Origin: Brasenia schreberi
Taxonomy: Eukaryota; Streptophyta; Magnoliopsida; Nymphaeales; Cabombaceae
Direction of reading: 5' to 3'
Length of the DNA: 64,000 nucleotides
NCBI GenBank assembly: GCA_036023115.1
Contig: JAYKKT010000041.1
Span: 3,063,501-3,127,500, forward strand
In this document: piece by piece, positions 32,701 through 42,539 of the stretch
Position numbering within the stretch: the first letter of the stretch is position 1
Layout: each line of letters begins with the position of its first letter
Notes under the pieces: generated by a model
Told to the model about the DNA's origin: nothing
Seen by the model: the letters and a program-made list of their open reading frames with translations, nothing else
The model's database searches: none
Translations under genes and position numbers: made by a program

Positions 32701-34265
32701 CAACCCTCTTGATATACAATCCTTATTTGGTTAAAGTTTATGAAGTCCACATCCAAGCTATTCAGAGACGAAAATTCATAATCGGGAGCCTAATACCGTA
32801 ATACCTTCCAGATGCAACTTTTAGATACTTTTAACCAGTGTTGTAACTTGTAAGTAGCGTAATGCAACATGTATCATTTTCGGCTATGATACGATGCCTT
32901 TGATACTTGTCATAACATATCGTTCACATCATATGTTTCAGAAAACTTAAAAATTCCTGCTCAAAATTGGGTTGACCAGGACTTGGGAAGGCCGTATACA
33001 ATATGGTTGATATGGACTCTATCACCGACACATGTTGATATCATGCGATACAGGCCCATACAGCCCTTGTACCATGTCATTTTTGAGGATCATACGATAT
33101 GGACCGATACAACACTGATTCTAGAAAGTAAATAGATAACAGAACTGCACATATTTGAATGAACCTTTAGCTATCAGAACTGGGTAAACAAGTTAAGAGC
33201 AAGGATTTTACTTGGCCACATAAACCTCTTTGGCTAATTCCAAAAGCATCATTACATCATCTTGTTGATGCATCCAAACATCTAGTGAGCTTAGTAGGAG
33301 ATCCCAACATGTGTGCCAGCATCCACACGTAGATATACGAATATACAAGAACCTCTTAGTGCTTACCTACTTAACTCTGACATCAGTTCAATAAGAGGCT
33401 AACTCTGCTCAACTGCTCACTTTTTCTCTTATTCTAGTATATTCTCATGTACATGAATGAGAATCTATTTTGAGAGAACCTAGACATCCGCATACACTTT
33501 CTGCTACTAATAATCAGCTTTGACACTACAGGCCCACAAAATAGGCACCCTGAGACCTGCTACTAACAGGTAGTCAACAATTCTGCAAATTAGTCAAAAA
33601 TGTAGGCAATTTGAACAAATAAGCGTCCAATAGTCAAACAATCGCCATCAGTGAAACAGAAGAAAGAACAAAACTGAACTTCAAGGCAAGCGAAGTTTTC
33701 GTCCAACATACCTAAATGTGGAAGCGAATTTCGGGATACAAAGCCATATTCTGAAGTACGAATAATATAAACGCCCTGAATTACTAATACCATAAACGTA
33801 ACCCGTTGTCAAATTTACGCAAATTCATCAAAGTGAAGATAGTTTAAACAAGGAAAAGTCCTATATCCGAAAATCACCATCAAAGAAACAGATCAAAGAA
33901 CAAAGATCAATCGAAAAAAAGAAGAAGAAGAAAAGGAGAGGGAAGTTTTCTGCTAACATGCCTAAAGATCAAAGCAAAATTCGCAAAATAGATCCATGTG
34001 CTGAAATCGAGAGATTGATGCTATACAAAGCTAGCCTCGACACGGCAAAGACGGAACAAGGAATTCTTACCTTTGAAATCAGTGATTTCTTTTCAGATGC
34101 TGCCGGAGAAGCGTCGGAACCCAAGGCGACGGATGACGACCGAATTCGAAGGCTCGGATTGGCGAACTTTCGGCAGGAGATCCTCCGGAAGCTAGGAAGC
34201 CGATCTGCCGCCTGCATAAAGGGAGTTGGAGGGGCAACGTATGTGCTTGCAGCAAACGACGCCAT
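20705..34265 (-). CDS. Alpha/beta-hydrolase-fold protein, probable plastid targeting (4 exons)
   Basis: Exons on the minus strand: 34265-34071, 32553-32238, 23551-23392, 21164-20705. All junctions are GT/AG with phases 0, 1, 2, and they total 1131 nt (376 aa). Exon 1 is Ser/Arg/Ala-rich like a chloroplast transit peptide (MASFAASTYVAPPTPF). The rest follows a conserved plant alpha/beta-hydrolase family: WRWKFQDNSINVYFEEH, LLVPTISDVSTVEEWR, IDWPGLGYSDRP, VGGGHAAT, VAPTWAGPFPIVFGR, RGTLRTPAVGWM, LTGLLDPVKSRDEF and VEVPGALLPQEEYP. The usual nucleophile elbow G-x-S-x-G reads GGGHA here, so a Ser nucleophile is not seen and the reaction is unknown. Introns are large (1.5, 8.7 and 2.2 kb) and hold a hAT MITE, a nested LTR/hAT pair and a SINE. 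Two out-of-frame ATGs (34392 and 34333) precede the chosen start, which is picked for its in-frame splicing. The frame looks intact. Confidence 0.88.
21508..21614 (+). mobile_element. tRNA-derived SINE copy in hydrolase intron 3
   Basis: Box A-like GCATTGGCTCAATGGCAG (21514-21531) and box B-like AGTTCGACTCC (21554-21564), then ATGCATGTGTTAGGCTTCGG-type tail sequence, CTCTTGTAACC and an A-rich end. It is closely similar to 62219-62350. Confidence 0.75.
21615..23391. other. Rest of hydrolase intron 3
   Basis: Plain AT-rich intron. A short phrase recurs: TTGTAGTTCCTCA followed by TTTTAATTACTTAATTA/GATTA at 22407-22462 and 22522-22575. This suggests a small internal duplication. No gene seen. 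Confidence 0.4.
23962..24219 (+). repeat. 5' LTR
   Basis: It begins TGTTGAAAAATATGC and ends TTCAACG just before the primer-binding site. It carries the TATTTAAGGGCTG stretch shared with the 3' LTR. Confidence 0.78.
24220..24232 (+). promoter_or_regulatory. Primer-binding site (initiator Met tRNA)
   Basis: TGGTATCAGAACC lies directly after the 5' LTR. It differs by one base from the common plant PBS TGGTATCAGAGC. Confidence 0.75.
25038..25103. repeat. 31-bp tandem duplication inside the retroelement
   Basis: AGGTGAACCTAATGGAAGTA plus 11 further bases is repeated back to back, breaking an acidic frame (EEDESMIVNGASGEPNG) with a stop. Confidence 0.7.
25192..25458 (+). pseudogene. TOP6B: Captured TOP6B (topoisomerase VI subunit B) exon fragments, permuted
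   Basis: The frame from 25192 to TAA 25456-25458 first reads DYRERIDEELYDDFEFAKAR and then, without a break, EPGKSLYTTVRELMENAL, DSAEAISKLPEIEITIEEI and NKSKFNTMI. In plant topoisomerase VI subunit B the GKSLYTTVREL/ENALDSAE stretch is the N-terminal GHKL ATP-binding (Bergerat) motif. The RERIDEELYDD-like segment lies after SKFNSMI, not before it. So two neighbouring pieces of the host gene are present in reversed order, both on the plus strand. No intron separates them. The rest of the protein is absent. Host TOP6B acts in endoreduplication; this fragment should have no such activity. Confidence 0.75.
25550..26170 (+). other. Retroelement interior, unrecognised
   Basis: 25555-25910 holds repeated phrases (GGTGGCTGCATT, AAGTGCAGTAAT, TACTCTTTGTATT), perhaps a decayed short tandem array. 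25930-26100 contains frames reading TDIWTYQTPEEVVMHWKEFF and TPLRVQLFRFHGVRASQAI, which may be a further captured exon. I do not recognise it. The stretch ends in the hAT target duplication. Confidence 0.35.
26171..26178. repeat. hAT target-site duplication, left
   Basis: GTTCCTTG, identical to 29566-29573. Confidence 0.92.
26189..26256. repeat. Palindromic subterminal array, hAT left end
   Basis: 26189-26224 is a perfect 36-bp palindrome built from CGTATCGCACCGTATCG and its complement. 26223-26256 is a second hairpin with 15-bp arms (CGTATCGTATCGTGG) and a 4-base loop. More GTATCGCAC units continue to about 26335. Such motifs are likely transposase binding sites. Confidence 0.85.
26341..26346 (+). 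promoter_or_regulatory. TATA box candidate of the hAT transposase
   Basis: TATAAA sits within a small palindrome (GGACCCTTATAAAGGGTCC), 390 bp before the transposase ATG and just inside the subterminal array. Confidence 0.5.
26734..29231 (+). CDS. hAT transposase (BED finger, hATC), one premature stop
   Basis: Exons 26734-28561, 28645-28849 and 28952-29231 have canonical GT/AG sites and total 2313 nt, a 770-aa protein. It cuts and reinserts the element. The BED finger is near residues 15-65 (WQWGIPVEGSRLKIRCLFC, ISRLKHHLAG). A Ser/Arg/Gly-rich linker follows, then a DUF659-like catalytic core (IMADGWTDRRGRTLLNFLV, LITDNAANYKAAGKEL, WTPCAAHCLDLILEDIG). The hAT C-terminal region has WWNRFGSDCPNLRDFAVRVL and SATGCERNWSVFEHIHTKKR, NRLEHKRLNDLVYI. 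The last 90 residues are strongly acidic. TGA at 28297-28299 falls where the family has Trp (before KIIDSRW), a probable TGG to TGA change. The downstream frame is otherwise open, so decay is slight. ATG 26734 was preferred to the in-frame 26671 because the BED region starts just after it. Confidence 0.9.
29477..29550. repeat. CGATA repeat array, hAT right end
   Basis: A run of about seven ACGAT/CGATA units (29479-29512), then further CGTATCG/CGATACG copies up to the right terminal inverted repeat. It mirrors the left-end units. Confidence 0.85.
29566..29573. repeat. hAT target-site duplication, right
   Basis: GTTCCTTG, identical to the left copy. Confidence 0.92.
29590..30240 (+). pseudogene. 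Captured filament-like plant protein (FPP) fragment
   Basis: The 29731-30111 frame (126 aa) reads QEFNVDLAHVLSKASEMYF and SVLGGNASS, a Ser-rich link, SDFETVQE and then coiled-coil sequence: LNLGKDDVESKLGRC, LVQTKAQLAESESQLSEL. After an in-frame stop the similarity continues: QLASSQKSNRLSETQLKCM, a second stop, then SYKLLESRVSETESELNQI. The QL-AS-QKSN-L-ETQLKCMA-SY-LE-R run is characteristic of plant filament-like proteins (FPP family, long coiled coils on microtubules). Two stops (near 30109 and 30173) and no further domains make it a dead fragment. Like the TOP6B piece it lies within the LTRs, on the plus strand. Identity is from memory of the family. Confidence 0.7.
30533..30925. repeat. 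29-bp minisatellite inside the retroelement
   Basis: About 14 imperfect copies of a 26-29 bp unit, TTGATGTTGTTACAACCAGG then ATGACTGAT. It lies between the FPP fragment and the polypurine tract. Some units are shortened by three bases (TTGTTGTTACAGCC form). Confidence 0.88.
31096..31409 (+). repeat. 3' LTR
   Basis: It begins TGTTGAAGAATATGC after the G-rich tract and ends near TTTTCAAAT. It contains two blocks (about 57 bp in total) absent from the 5' LTR. Confidence 0.78.
31410..32237. other. Rest of hydrolase intron 2
   Basis: Intron sequence between the retroelement and exon 2. A G run (GGGGGGGGAGAGGGGGG, 32196-32212) lies close to the exon 2 donor. No gene seen. Confidence 0.4.
32836..33117. 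mobile_element. Non-autonomous hAT MITE, 282 bp
   Basis: The ends CAGTGTTGTA and TACAACACTG are perfect 10-bp inverted repeats, nine bases of which match the big hAT element's ends. Internal GATACGAT, CATACGATATGG and CGATACA phrases echo its subterminal units. No coding capacity. The flanking 8-mers (CTTTTAAC, ATTCTAGA) do not match, so the duplication has decayed. It lies in intron 1 of the hydrolase gene. Confidence 0.75.
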
Positions 34266-35479
34266 TGCTCGAAGGAGCTCGTGAACGATGTAAGCACGAG
34301 GGGAAGACGCAGGAAGCGAGCGCGAGAACCCATTTTCCCTTTTGTAAAGGGAGAAAATTTATGGAGAGACGGTCAGCAGTCGGCGCTTCCAATTGAGTTT
34401 ACGTAAAAGTGAAAGACTATAATACCCTCAATTTTCCATTTTAAGTCCAACTCGAGACCTACACGAGAATCGACGCCGACCCGAAAAATCTGTCCGATAT
34501 TTTAGCTGCTGTATACGTTGGGAATTAATGCATAACCGCTAAACAACTAATGCTCATACCCTTATTTGCTTGCTATTCACACACTCCAAACACATGAATG
34601 GTCTCATTTTTTCTTTCTTCCTCATTTCTCACTTTGTTAGTCTTTTGATTTTTCTTTTTTCTTTTTTTTTCTTCCTCTTTCACCTCAGGGTACTTTGTCG
34701 CTTCTCTTGCCCTATAATTCTCTTCTCTTTTTACTCTATACTATATTATCACTTCTCTCAAATATCTCTCACATTCTCTTCTTTTACTCTATGCTACATT
34801 GTCACCTTTCATTTCTTAGAGTTTTCTTTTCTTTTCTTTTCTTTTTCTCTCTTTCTACATTGCCACTTCTCGTTCTTTAAATCTTCATTTCTCACATAGG
34901 TGTCCCCAACTATGTGCGATAGTATAGTAACCCCATGATAAGGAGTAGCACTGCCGAGATCCTTGTAAATGAGGATCATTTTCCCTTTTCCTAATTTTTG
35001 GTGCGATGGTGTTTTCCCTATCGCGGCGTATAATGAATTTCTCCATTTTAATCAATCTATATTAATCAATTAAATATAAGTAATAATGATTAAGTAAATA
35101 GGTTTAAAGAAGAAAATCGTTTTGCCTTTATGGGTGAGATGAGCAATGCTAGCTAACTTCTTGGGTCGGGTGGGGTCTTTGGTTTCAAATTGGAATTAGC
35201 AATGTCTGCCGGGCCTGTCTAAATGAAACTGAATAGTGCTGAAAACCCAAAATCCATGCAGCGCCATGTACCTATTTCAGAGGGTTATTTTGGTACATTT
35301 CGCTTTCTGATATTCTTGGTCATCGCGTGGCCCCTATGCGTCCAACCACTCTTATGAAAATCTTTGACTTTTCGTCCAGCAGTTTGGCACCGAGTTTAAA
35401 ATGATCCAATTCAATTCGTTCAATGAAGCTAAACTGCATGACTATGATCAATTCATTAAATAACTAAAAGTGAGCGATA
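34266..35479. other. Hydrolase upstream region and spacer
   Basis: 34266-34400 would be the leader and promoter of the minus-strand hydrolase gene; no clear TATA is seen and two upstream ATGs occur. 34590-34885 is a long T/C-rich tract. 34890-35480 shows nothing gene-like. Confidence 0.45.
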
Positions 35480-36560
35480 CAGAAATAAAAAAGCATAGAA
35501 ACATTGTTGAAGGTAAAAACTTACATAATACTAAAATTTTTTTTTGGAACCACCTTAACCAAATCTATAAAAGAGAAACTAGAGAATCATGAAGTTACCA
35601 AAAATAAAGTATTGATCAATCAAGCATTAGTTTGTCTTTCTTTATAATTTTTATATTTTAGTTTTGGTTTTTCCTTAGCCGACCCCGTCTAGTATGGAAA
35701 AAGCTTAGTTGTTGTTGTAGTAGTTTTGGTTTTTAGTTCTCGCACTTTAGTTTCTTGTAATAAATCTTTTCATTTTTGGTCTCTCAAAAGTATCTTATTT
35801 ATCTCATGAACAATGTGTACCATTTGAGATCCACTACATCCATCAAAGAGAATGTAAGAAACATGGCAGAGGTTTATCAAGGGACCACAATCATTTGAGA
35901 CTTATAGAAACCCTATGAGAATGGAGGTGAACGTTCTCTAGCATGCTTCATACCTCATCAACTTAAAACAATGAGAACAATGTGTCAATGGAAGTGATAC
36001 TCATCTTCTTAATAGGGTTCAGACAAGAGTCATACAAATACATTAACACCAAAAGTAACCAGAAGTAAGTGACACACAAATAAAAGCAGAGAAACATCCT
36101 TCAAAATGAAGCTGATAGAAGACAAAAAACTCTTCTTGAACCACATTAATCAATCTATAAAAGGGCATCAAGGAAGCAACAATCATGCATTAGTTTTAGT
36201 CTTTCTCTGTTTATGTTGAAGTTTCTATGTTTTAGCTTAGACTTTTTCTTGTAGTATTGTAGTTCTTTGTGATATATTTTTTTTAGTAAGATAAACTTTT
36301 CCTTCATTAAACTTTTCCTTCTTCATCCATGAAAAGTATCTCACTTCTAGTATCTCAAGTGCAGTGTGACACCCCTTTAAATCCACTTCATCCATGTAAC
36401 TATTTTTGAGGCTTTTCAAAGAGAATCTAAGATATTTGATGGAGGATTCTCAAGGGCTCATAATTGCCTGAGCCGCATAGAAATCTTGTGAGAATGAAGG
36501 TCAAACATTCTTTGGCACACCCCAAACCTCATCGACTCATAACAACAGGAACAATGTGTC
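35480..36560. repeat. Diverged direct repeat, two copies of about 500 bp
   Basis: 35480-36000 and 36080-36560 share, in the same order, AGCATAGAAACAT-like starts, TTGAACCACATTAA, AATCTATAAAAG, CATTAGTTTTAGTCTTTCT, AAAAGTATCTCA, GAGAATGAAGGT and GGAACAATGTGTCA. The first copy carries a small LINE insertion. The TATAAAAG box and order suggest decayed promoter- or LTR-like units. Confidence 0.6.
35673..35721 (+). mobile_element. Very short 5'-truncated LINE 3' end
   Basis: GACCCCGTCTAGTATGGAAA, then AAGCTTAGTTGTTGTTGTAG, is the same 3' end as the LINE at 5989-6364. It is flanked by perfect 13-bp target duplications AGTTTTGGTTTTT (35660-35672 and 35722-35734). Confidence 0.85.
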
Positions 36561-37150
36561 ATAAGAGATGAGTTAGCTAATCCACACCAAGAATAGGGCT
36601 AAAATTCAAACCCAAAATAAATAATGAAGTTCTTGATTCATTCATCAACTTAATTGTGAATGCATTTAAGCTTGATATATTTCAAATCTAGAGTTCTCAA
36701 GCTTGGTAAATCTTATGAACTCACTCCAGTTCATAAAGAGATGAGCCCAATGGTTGAGATTGAGTTCGTTCAAATATATCTCAAACTTAGCTTAAGCCTC
36801 ACGAGTAAAGCTCAATGGAACTCAAGCTCAAATTCAAGCTAAGAAATTCTGGAACAAGTGTAAACACCCAAAATGATTCTGAAAATCTTGAATATTTAAG
36901 AAAAAAGCAGCCATAGGAGTGCTTTAGATCCAATTGAGGAGACTACGCTGCAACATGAAGTTGTCACATGCTCGCCACCTAATGTGAGCTTAGGATGGGT
37001 CGTCAAAGTAAGAGTGAAGCCTCTTACACCATTTACGAGTTTTGAGACTAAGGTTTTCCATTTTGATAAAATCAAGTTTGATTAACATAGTTTATCTATT
37101 GTTAAACATCATTAATCCTTTATTATGTCCATCCATTTGACCTAAACCTT
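36561..37150. other. Intergenic, no gene seen
   Basis: AT-rich. 36846-36900 (GTGTAAACACCC and following) is the reverse of a terminal-like phrase at 58556-58568, perhaps the same LTR family. Confidence 0.3.
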
Positions 37151-39904
37151 TCTCTTAGCTGCATTGAGTTGACAGAAAATCTAAAATTTTGATGCTAATG
37201 TTTGCGAATTCAATGAAATGACAACTAAGAATAACAAAAGATATTTTATAATGTTTATTGATGATTATATTAGATACTTTATATTTACTTACTTAAAAGT
37301 AAAGATGAAGCTTTAGAATGATATAGCATGCTAGGTTAGGTAATGTTATACATTTTATCATTTGATGTATATCATGTTAAGTTGGGTCATGTCAACTTTG
37401 ATTCTATGAAAAGAATGATGAACTTTAACTTAACCCTAAGATTGTCATAGATATAAACACAAATGTAGTATATGTATATGCAAAAGGACCTAGGAAACAT
37501 TTTTGACAAGAAATCATAAATTTTAGATTTAGTGTGGACAACTAGGAATAACAAAAGATATTTTATTATGTTTATTGATAATTACAGTAGATAATGTTAT
37601 ATTTATTTGTTTAAAAGTAAAGATAAAATTTTATACAAACTTTAAATATTTAGAAATGAAGCACAAACTCAACATGAAAGGTACTTAAAAGATTAAGGTC
37701 TGATAGGAGAGGAGAGTATACCTCAAACCCTTTTTCAAGAATATTATCAAAATAACAGTATTGTTTATAAGGTTACCGCTCTGTATTATCTTCAGTCTAA
37801 TGGGATAAGTAAACGAAAGAATAAAACACTGTGTGATATAGTTAATGTTTTACTTCAAAGTTATAAGTTACCTACCTACATATGAGAGTAAGCTTTGAAT
37901 ACATCTTGTCATATTCTTAATAGAGTTCTCGAAAGTAATTCTTTTAATTTGTAAGGGTTGAAAAATCATTCTAAAATATCTCAAAATGTAGGGTTGTCTT
38001 ACAGAAATACTCATCCCTAAACACAAAAGAAAGAAATAAATTGGGACCTAAAACAATCGATGCAATATTTATGGGTTACGTGAAGACAAGCTATGTGCAC
38101 ATATTTTGGTCATTAGATTTGAAGTATCTGGCATAAATGTCAATATAATAGAGCTTTATGATGCTACATTCTTTGAGATTATATTTCTCATGAATATTGG
38201 AGTTTTCTAAAATATATCTTCTATCCATGCTACTGGTTTCATTTTTTATCATATAAAAAAGATGACAAATGTGGGGTAACCTTGAGATTAGATAACTTTG
38301 ACAAAATAATCAGAGAACGATTTTCCTTTGATTGTATTACCATTAAAATCCTTTTGTTCTTAAAGGATTTAGTGATACTAGTTGGATAACAAAGAATTCT
38401 AAGAGTAATCAGTCACTAGATATGTGTTTTTTGTGAGTGGTGGCGCTCTCACCTACAAATCAAAGAAACAAATTATCTTGAGTCGTTCTACTTTATAGGT
38501 ATAACAATATGCTTTGGATGAGACTTGATTAGAAGTTGAACGACTTAAGAGATTTATATCCAGTTTACCTATGGTAAAGAAGTCACTTCCAAAAATTTTA
38601 GTACATTGTAATAGCATGATTACCATTGTTAAGGTCAATTTTCAAGTACAACCAAAAGCAACAAAGACATATCCAAGTTGTATTAAAGTCTATAAGGGCC
38701 CTTGTGTTTCATGGGGTTATGCTCCTAGATTTTGTTTGAATCAAAGATAACATAATTGATCCTTTGATTAATAGTCTATCAGTAGCCTTAGTTGATAAAT
38801 GTAGGTTGGGGATGTAATTGAAACCTACAATATTTTACAAGCAGTGGCAATCTAACCTAACTCAGTAGAGATCTCACAAAGTAGGTTCAATGTGGTAGTA
38901 ACAAGCTGTTGGGTAAATAGGATGTCACTTTATATTATGAGATACTATAAGTATTGTGTGTCCCTTTAAACCTAAATTGTCATGACTGTAAGTTTAAAAA
39001 GAGATTATTCTTTAAATGCTAATAATAAATCCTTGGAGATACTCAACTAAATGATTAACATTGTGTAGTAACAATAGAGAAATTGGGTTGTTCCCTAAAG
39101 TTAATCATGATATAGGATATGGATGAACGACCATTAATGCATCACTTTTAAAGATCACATCATAGCCTTTTATTATGTTGTTGTATGTGATGACGATGTT
39201 GTGCATGTGATGATGATGAAGAGAATACAAAGTTTAGTCTCATATTTAAGAATTAAACAAACCCACATGTCCTTTTATATAGTTGGTAGTTCATGAGCCT
39301 TAGTTCAAAGGGCTTGGAGAGGACATGTCAGAACACACAACCACACACACACGTGCTAGGTCAGGCTTGGGCTTGACTTTTGATCTAACGATCAAAAGTG
39401 TCTATGCGAGAATGACTGAAGGGCAGAGAGGTACGTCATTTGGATCGAATCCTTGATCCATCATGCAATCTATAAATAAATGATTAGGACTTCGTAATCC
39501 ACACATATGTGCTTAAACACTTCTCTCCTCTGACTCTACTCTCAGTGTGCGGCTCCCTCTAGTCCTACCTACAGTGACTGCTCCCTGTCATCCTTCCCCT
39601 CCAACCAAAGGTGACTAAGATATGGTCCCGAAGCAAGGTACATGGCTTTGAGTTGATTCTATGTTTTATCTTGAGAGGAAAGTGCTGGTACTCATACATA
39701 CTGTATAATGGAGTACTGATTTCTTTAAGGCAAGCTCGTAAGGGCAACTCGTAAAGTTTTTTTTCTTATTATTTCTTTTGGTTGTGTTTTGAGTATGGTT
39801 TGTTTATGACTTATTTTGGATTTGTGATGGTTAATGAATGAGGCATGTTTATAATAGTTGCATATTGGTTTGTTATGCATATATTTCTACTCTTCTTTCC
39901 AACA
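37150..39904 (+). mobile_element. Decayed Ty1/copia retrotransposon, copy B (RT deleted)
   Basis: Same family as copy A, opposite strand. Readable pieces in order: integrase IDDYIRYFIFTYLKVK (37255), pre-integrase VKLGHVNFDSMKRM (37380), a second integrase start (37540), HQYTAL-like YYLQSNGISKRKNKTL (37760), LNRVLESNSF (37920) and KRKKLGPKTIDAIFMGY (38030). Then FSDTSWITKNSKSNQSLD, YKSKKQIILSRST (RNase H, 38370-38690), DPLINSLSVALVDKCRLGM (38760) and a 3' LTR ending CCAACA at 39904. No 5' LTR is seen, and RT between about 38200 and 38360 is missing. The integrase start is duplicated. Many stops; inactive. Confidence 0.8.
39190..39904 (+). repeat. 3' LTR of copia copy B
   Basis: Reverse-orientation match to 18735-19500 and direct match to 46760-47475: shared GTTTAGTCTCATATT, CAAACCCACATGTC-like, CTATAAATAAATGATTAGGA and GGTGACTAAGATATGGTC-type blocks. 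Confidence 0.7.
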
Positions 39905-40440
39905 TAGTTGAACGAGCTCAAAGTGAAAATTGATGCAGTAATCGAGTTATACTATTTATGACATGAAACAATGATGTTCAATTGGAACACAAAACTCTGA
40001 TCCCCAGCTTCTAAGATTTCCTTCTTTTATTTTGATACTAATTTGAAAATAAAATATAGGAATTTGATACCAAATATGAGAACTTGATTCTAAATTTAGA
40101 AATAAAATATGAGAATTTGACATCGAATTTGAAAATAAAATTTCACTCACGTTCTTTCAAAATTAAGGGAATTTCAAAAGCCTCTTCCTAGACACGGGAG
40201 GTTTGGAATCAATCGGATGGTTCCAACCGAAACTGAATTGTGCCAAGATCCGGCTCGAACAGGAATTGGTCAAACCAGACCCAGGATGGAGGACCGCCTA
40301 GGTCATTTTCAGTTCGGAACAGACGAATTTGAACCTAGTAATCTTTTTCTGATTTTGAGCAGTTTAGAACTCAAATGAAAGGCAATCCAGATAATGGAAT
40401 TCTTACAGGATGCTCCATACCCTATTCAAATCACATGAAA
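39905..40440. other. Intergenic, with GGTTC-type dispersed repeat
   Basis: 40195-40370 contains GGATGGTTCCAACCGAAACTG, CCGGCTCGAACAGGAATTGG and TCAGTTCGGAACAG. This is one copy of a degenerate dispersed family also at 48960-49330, 54260-54390, 58860-58960 and 61500-61980. No gene seen. Confidence 0.45.
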
Positions 40441-40444
40441 TTGT

Positions 40445-41340
<896 letters not shown>

Positions 41341-41454
41341 TCATTTTTTATTTTTAATCTTAACCGTCCATAACTTTGACTCGAATGATGAGATCGGTTG
41401 GAACATACAAGGACACGATCGAGTGTACGTTTGAGGCAAAAAAGTTGTTATCCC

Positions 41455-41490
41455 CGACACGCACACGCACACGCACACGCACACACTTGC
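41455..41490. repeat. CGCACA short tandem repeat
   Basis: About five CACACG hexamers, at the edge of a higher-GC stretch (41400-41880). Open frames there have no recognisable domain. Confidence 0.75.
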
Positions 41491-41890
41491 ACGGACTCAA
41501 TCAACAAACACAATTGGCTTAAGAGATATAAAGAGTACGGAGAGCCGAAACGATTCCTTTGGAAACCAGAGAGAAGAAAAGATTGGGCCGAAGGCAACCG
41601 GCAGGGGAACGGCGAGAGAGGGAAGCTTAAGCAAAAGGGAAGCCGGAACGAACGACAAGTCGATGCACACAGAATGCCCAACAAATGAGGGGGATCTGAC
41701 AATTTTCGCGGCCGATGCCATTTTTATAGGGCTAACCCGTTGGAGAACACGCCGGCGGGAAAGCTCCTGCCCCTTTAACTACCTCTCCTTTTCCAGACGC
41801 CCCCTTCACCTCGTCTCTTCAACGGAAGATTCGTCGGAACCGACTCCCTTAAAAGGGTTAAACCATCAGAAAAACGCCGTCAAGGAAACA
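41491..41890. other. Higher-GC stretch, unrecognised
   Basis: Richer in G and C than its surroundings. A minus-strand frame at 41721-41497 starts MASAAKIVRSPSFVG, a plausible first exon or transit-like leader, but no splice partner or domain can be shown. It may be the 5' region of a gene. Confidence 0.25.
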
Positions 41891-41893
41891 ACT

Positions 41894-41895
<2 letters not shown>

Positions 41896-41986
<91 letters not shown>
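41896..41986. repeat. Compound TA/GA microsatellite
   Basis: A TA run (41896-41949) passes directly into a GA run (41950-41986). Confidence 0.9.
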
Positions 41987-41988
<2 letters not shown>

Positions 41989-42269
41989 TCCATGTGTTTC
42001 AGTGTACTACACCAATAAAGAAATGAAAACAAGATCAGTGATTCATGAAGGGTTTATTGATGACTTAGTTGTGGCATCACAACTTACTAATCTAATCTGT
42101 AAAAAACAGGGAACGAAGAAGGATAACAAACTCACTCTTTCTTATTTCATTTATTCAAAGATGACAGACGACAAAGTTATGACAGACAAAGCCAAGAGAT
42201 CACCATACATCAGATGGTGGGTTCGCCAGGGAAGCCTACATCGATGTTAGAATCGCTCCATTGAAGGCA

Positions 42270-42443
42270 CTACAGAAGGAGGACGATGCCCATGCAGAGA
42301 TAGAAGTTCGTTACCACAAAAATAATGATGCCGGCGTAGAGAGTTGTTTCAGTGCTCGAGCCAGACTCTAACAGTTCCGGCAGCCCCATCATCAGAAACA
42401 TAAGAACCGTTGCCCAGAAAATCACCAGACGGTCAGAACCCAT
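42270..42443 (-). CDS. Small hypothetical membrane protein, 57 aa
   Basis: The frame starts MGSDRLVIFWATVLMFLMMG, then PELLESGSSTETTLYAG, then IIIFVVTNFYLCMGIVLLL. This gives two hydrophobic helices (about residues 6-20 and 35-55) around a short polar loop. I chose the ATG at 42443; an in-frame Met 14 codons upstream (42485) gives MCRNKVRIKLELCQ first. A TGTGCAG acceptor-like site directly precedes that upstream region, so it could be a last exon. I do not recognise the family. The layout resembles the small protein at 55279-55440, with no clear sequence identity. A GA run lies just upstream (42492-42536). It could also be chance coding. Confidence 0.4.
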   Translation of the reverse strand: MGSDRLVIFWATVLMFLMMGLPELLESGSSTETTLYAGIIIFVVTNFYLCMGIVLLL

Positions 42444-42489
42444 TTGACAAAGTTCAAGCTTTATTCTCACCTTGTTCCTGCACAATAGA

Positions 42490-42491
<2 letters not shown>

Positions 42492-42536
<45 letters not shown>
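42492..42536. repeat. GA microsatellite
   Basis: An uninterrupted GA run. Confidence 0.9.
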
Positions 42537-42538
<2 letters not shown>

Positions 42539-42539
42539 C

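Noticed and set aside
32828..33125. 8-bp target duplication around the small hAT MITE
   Set aside because: CTTTTAAC and ATTCTAGA do not match, so the element is called from its terminal repeats only.
33958..34284. 108-aa plus-strand frame
   Set aside because: It lies antisense to hydrolase exon 1, whose splice sites and downstream homology are clear. The plus frame has no domain.
41448..41702. Cys/Ala-rich minus frames
   Set aside because: They include the CACACG repeat and show no domain or splicing.
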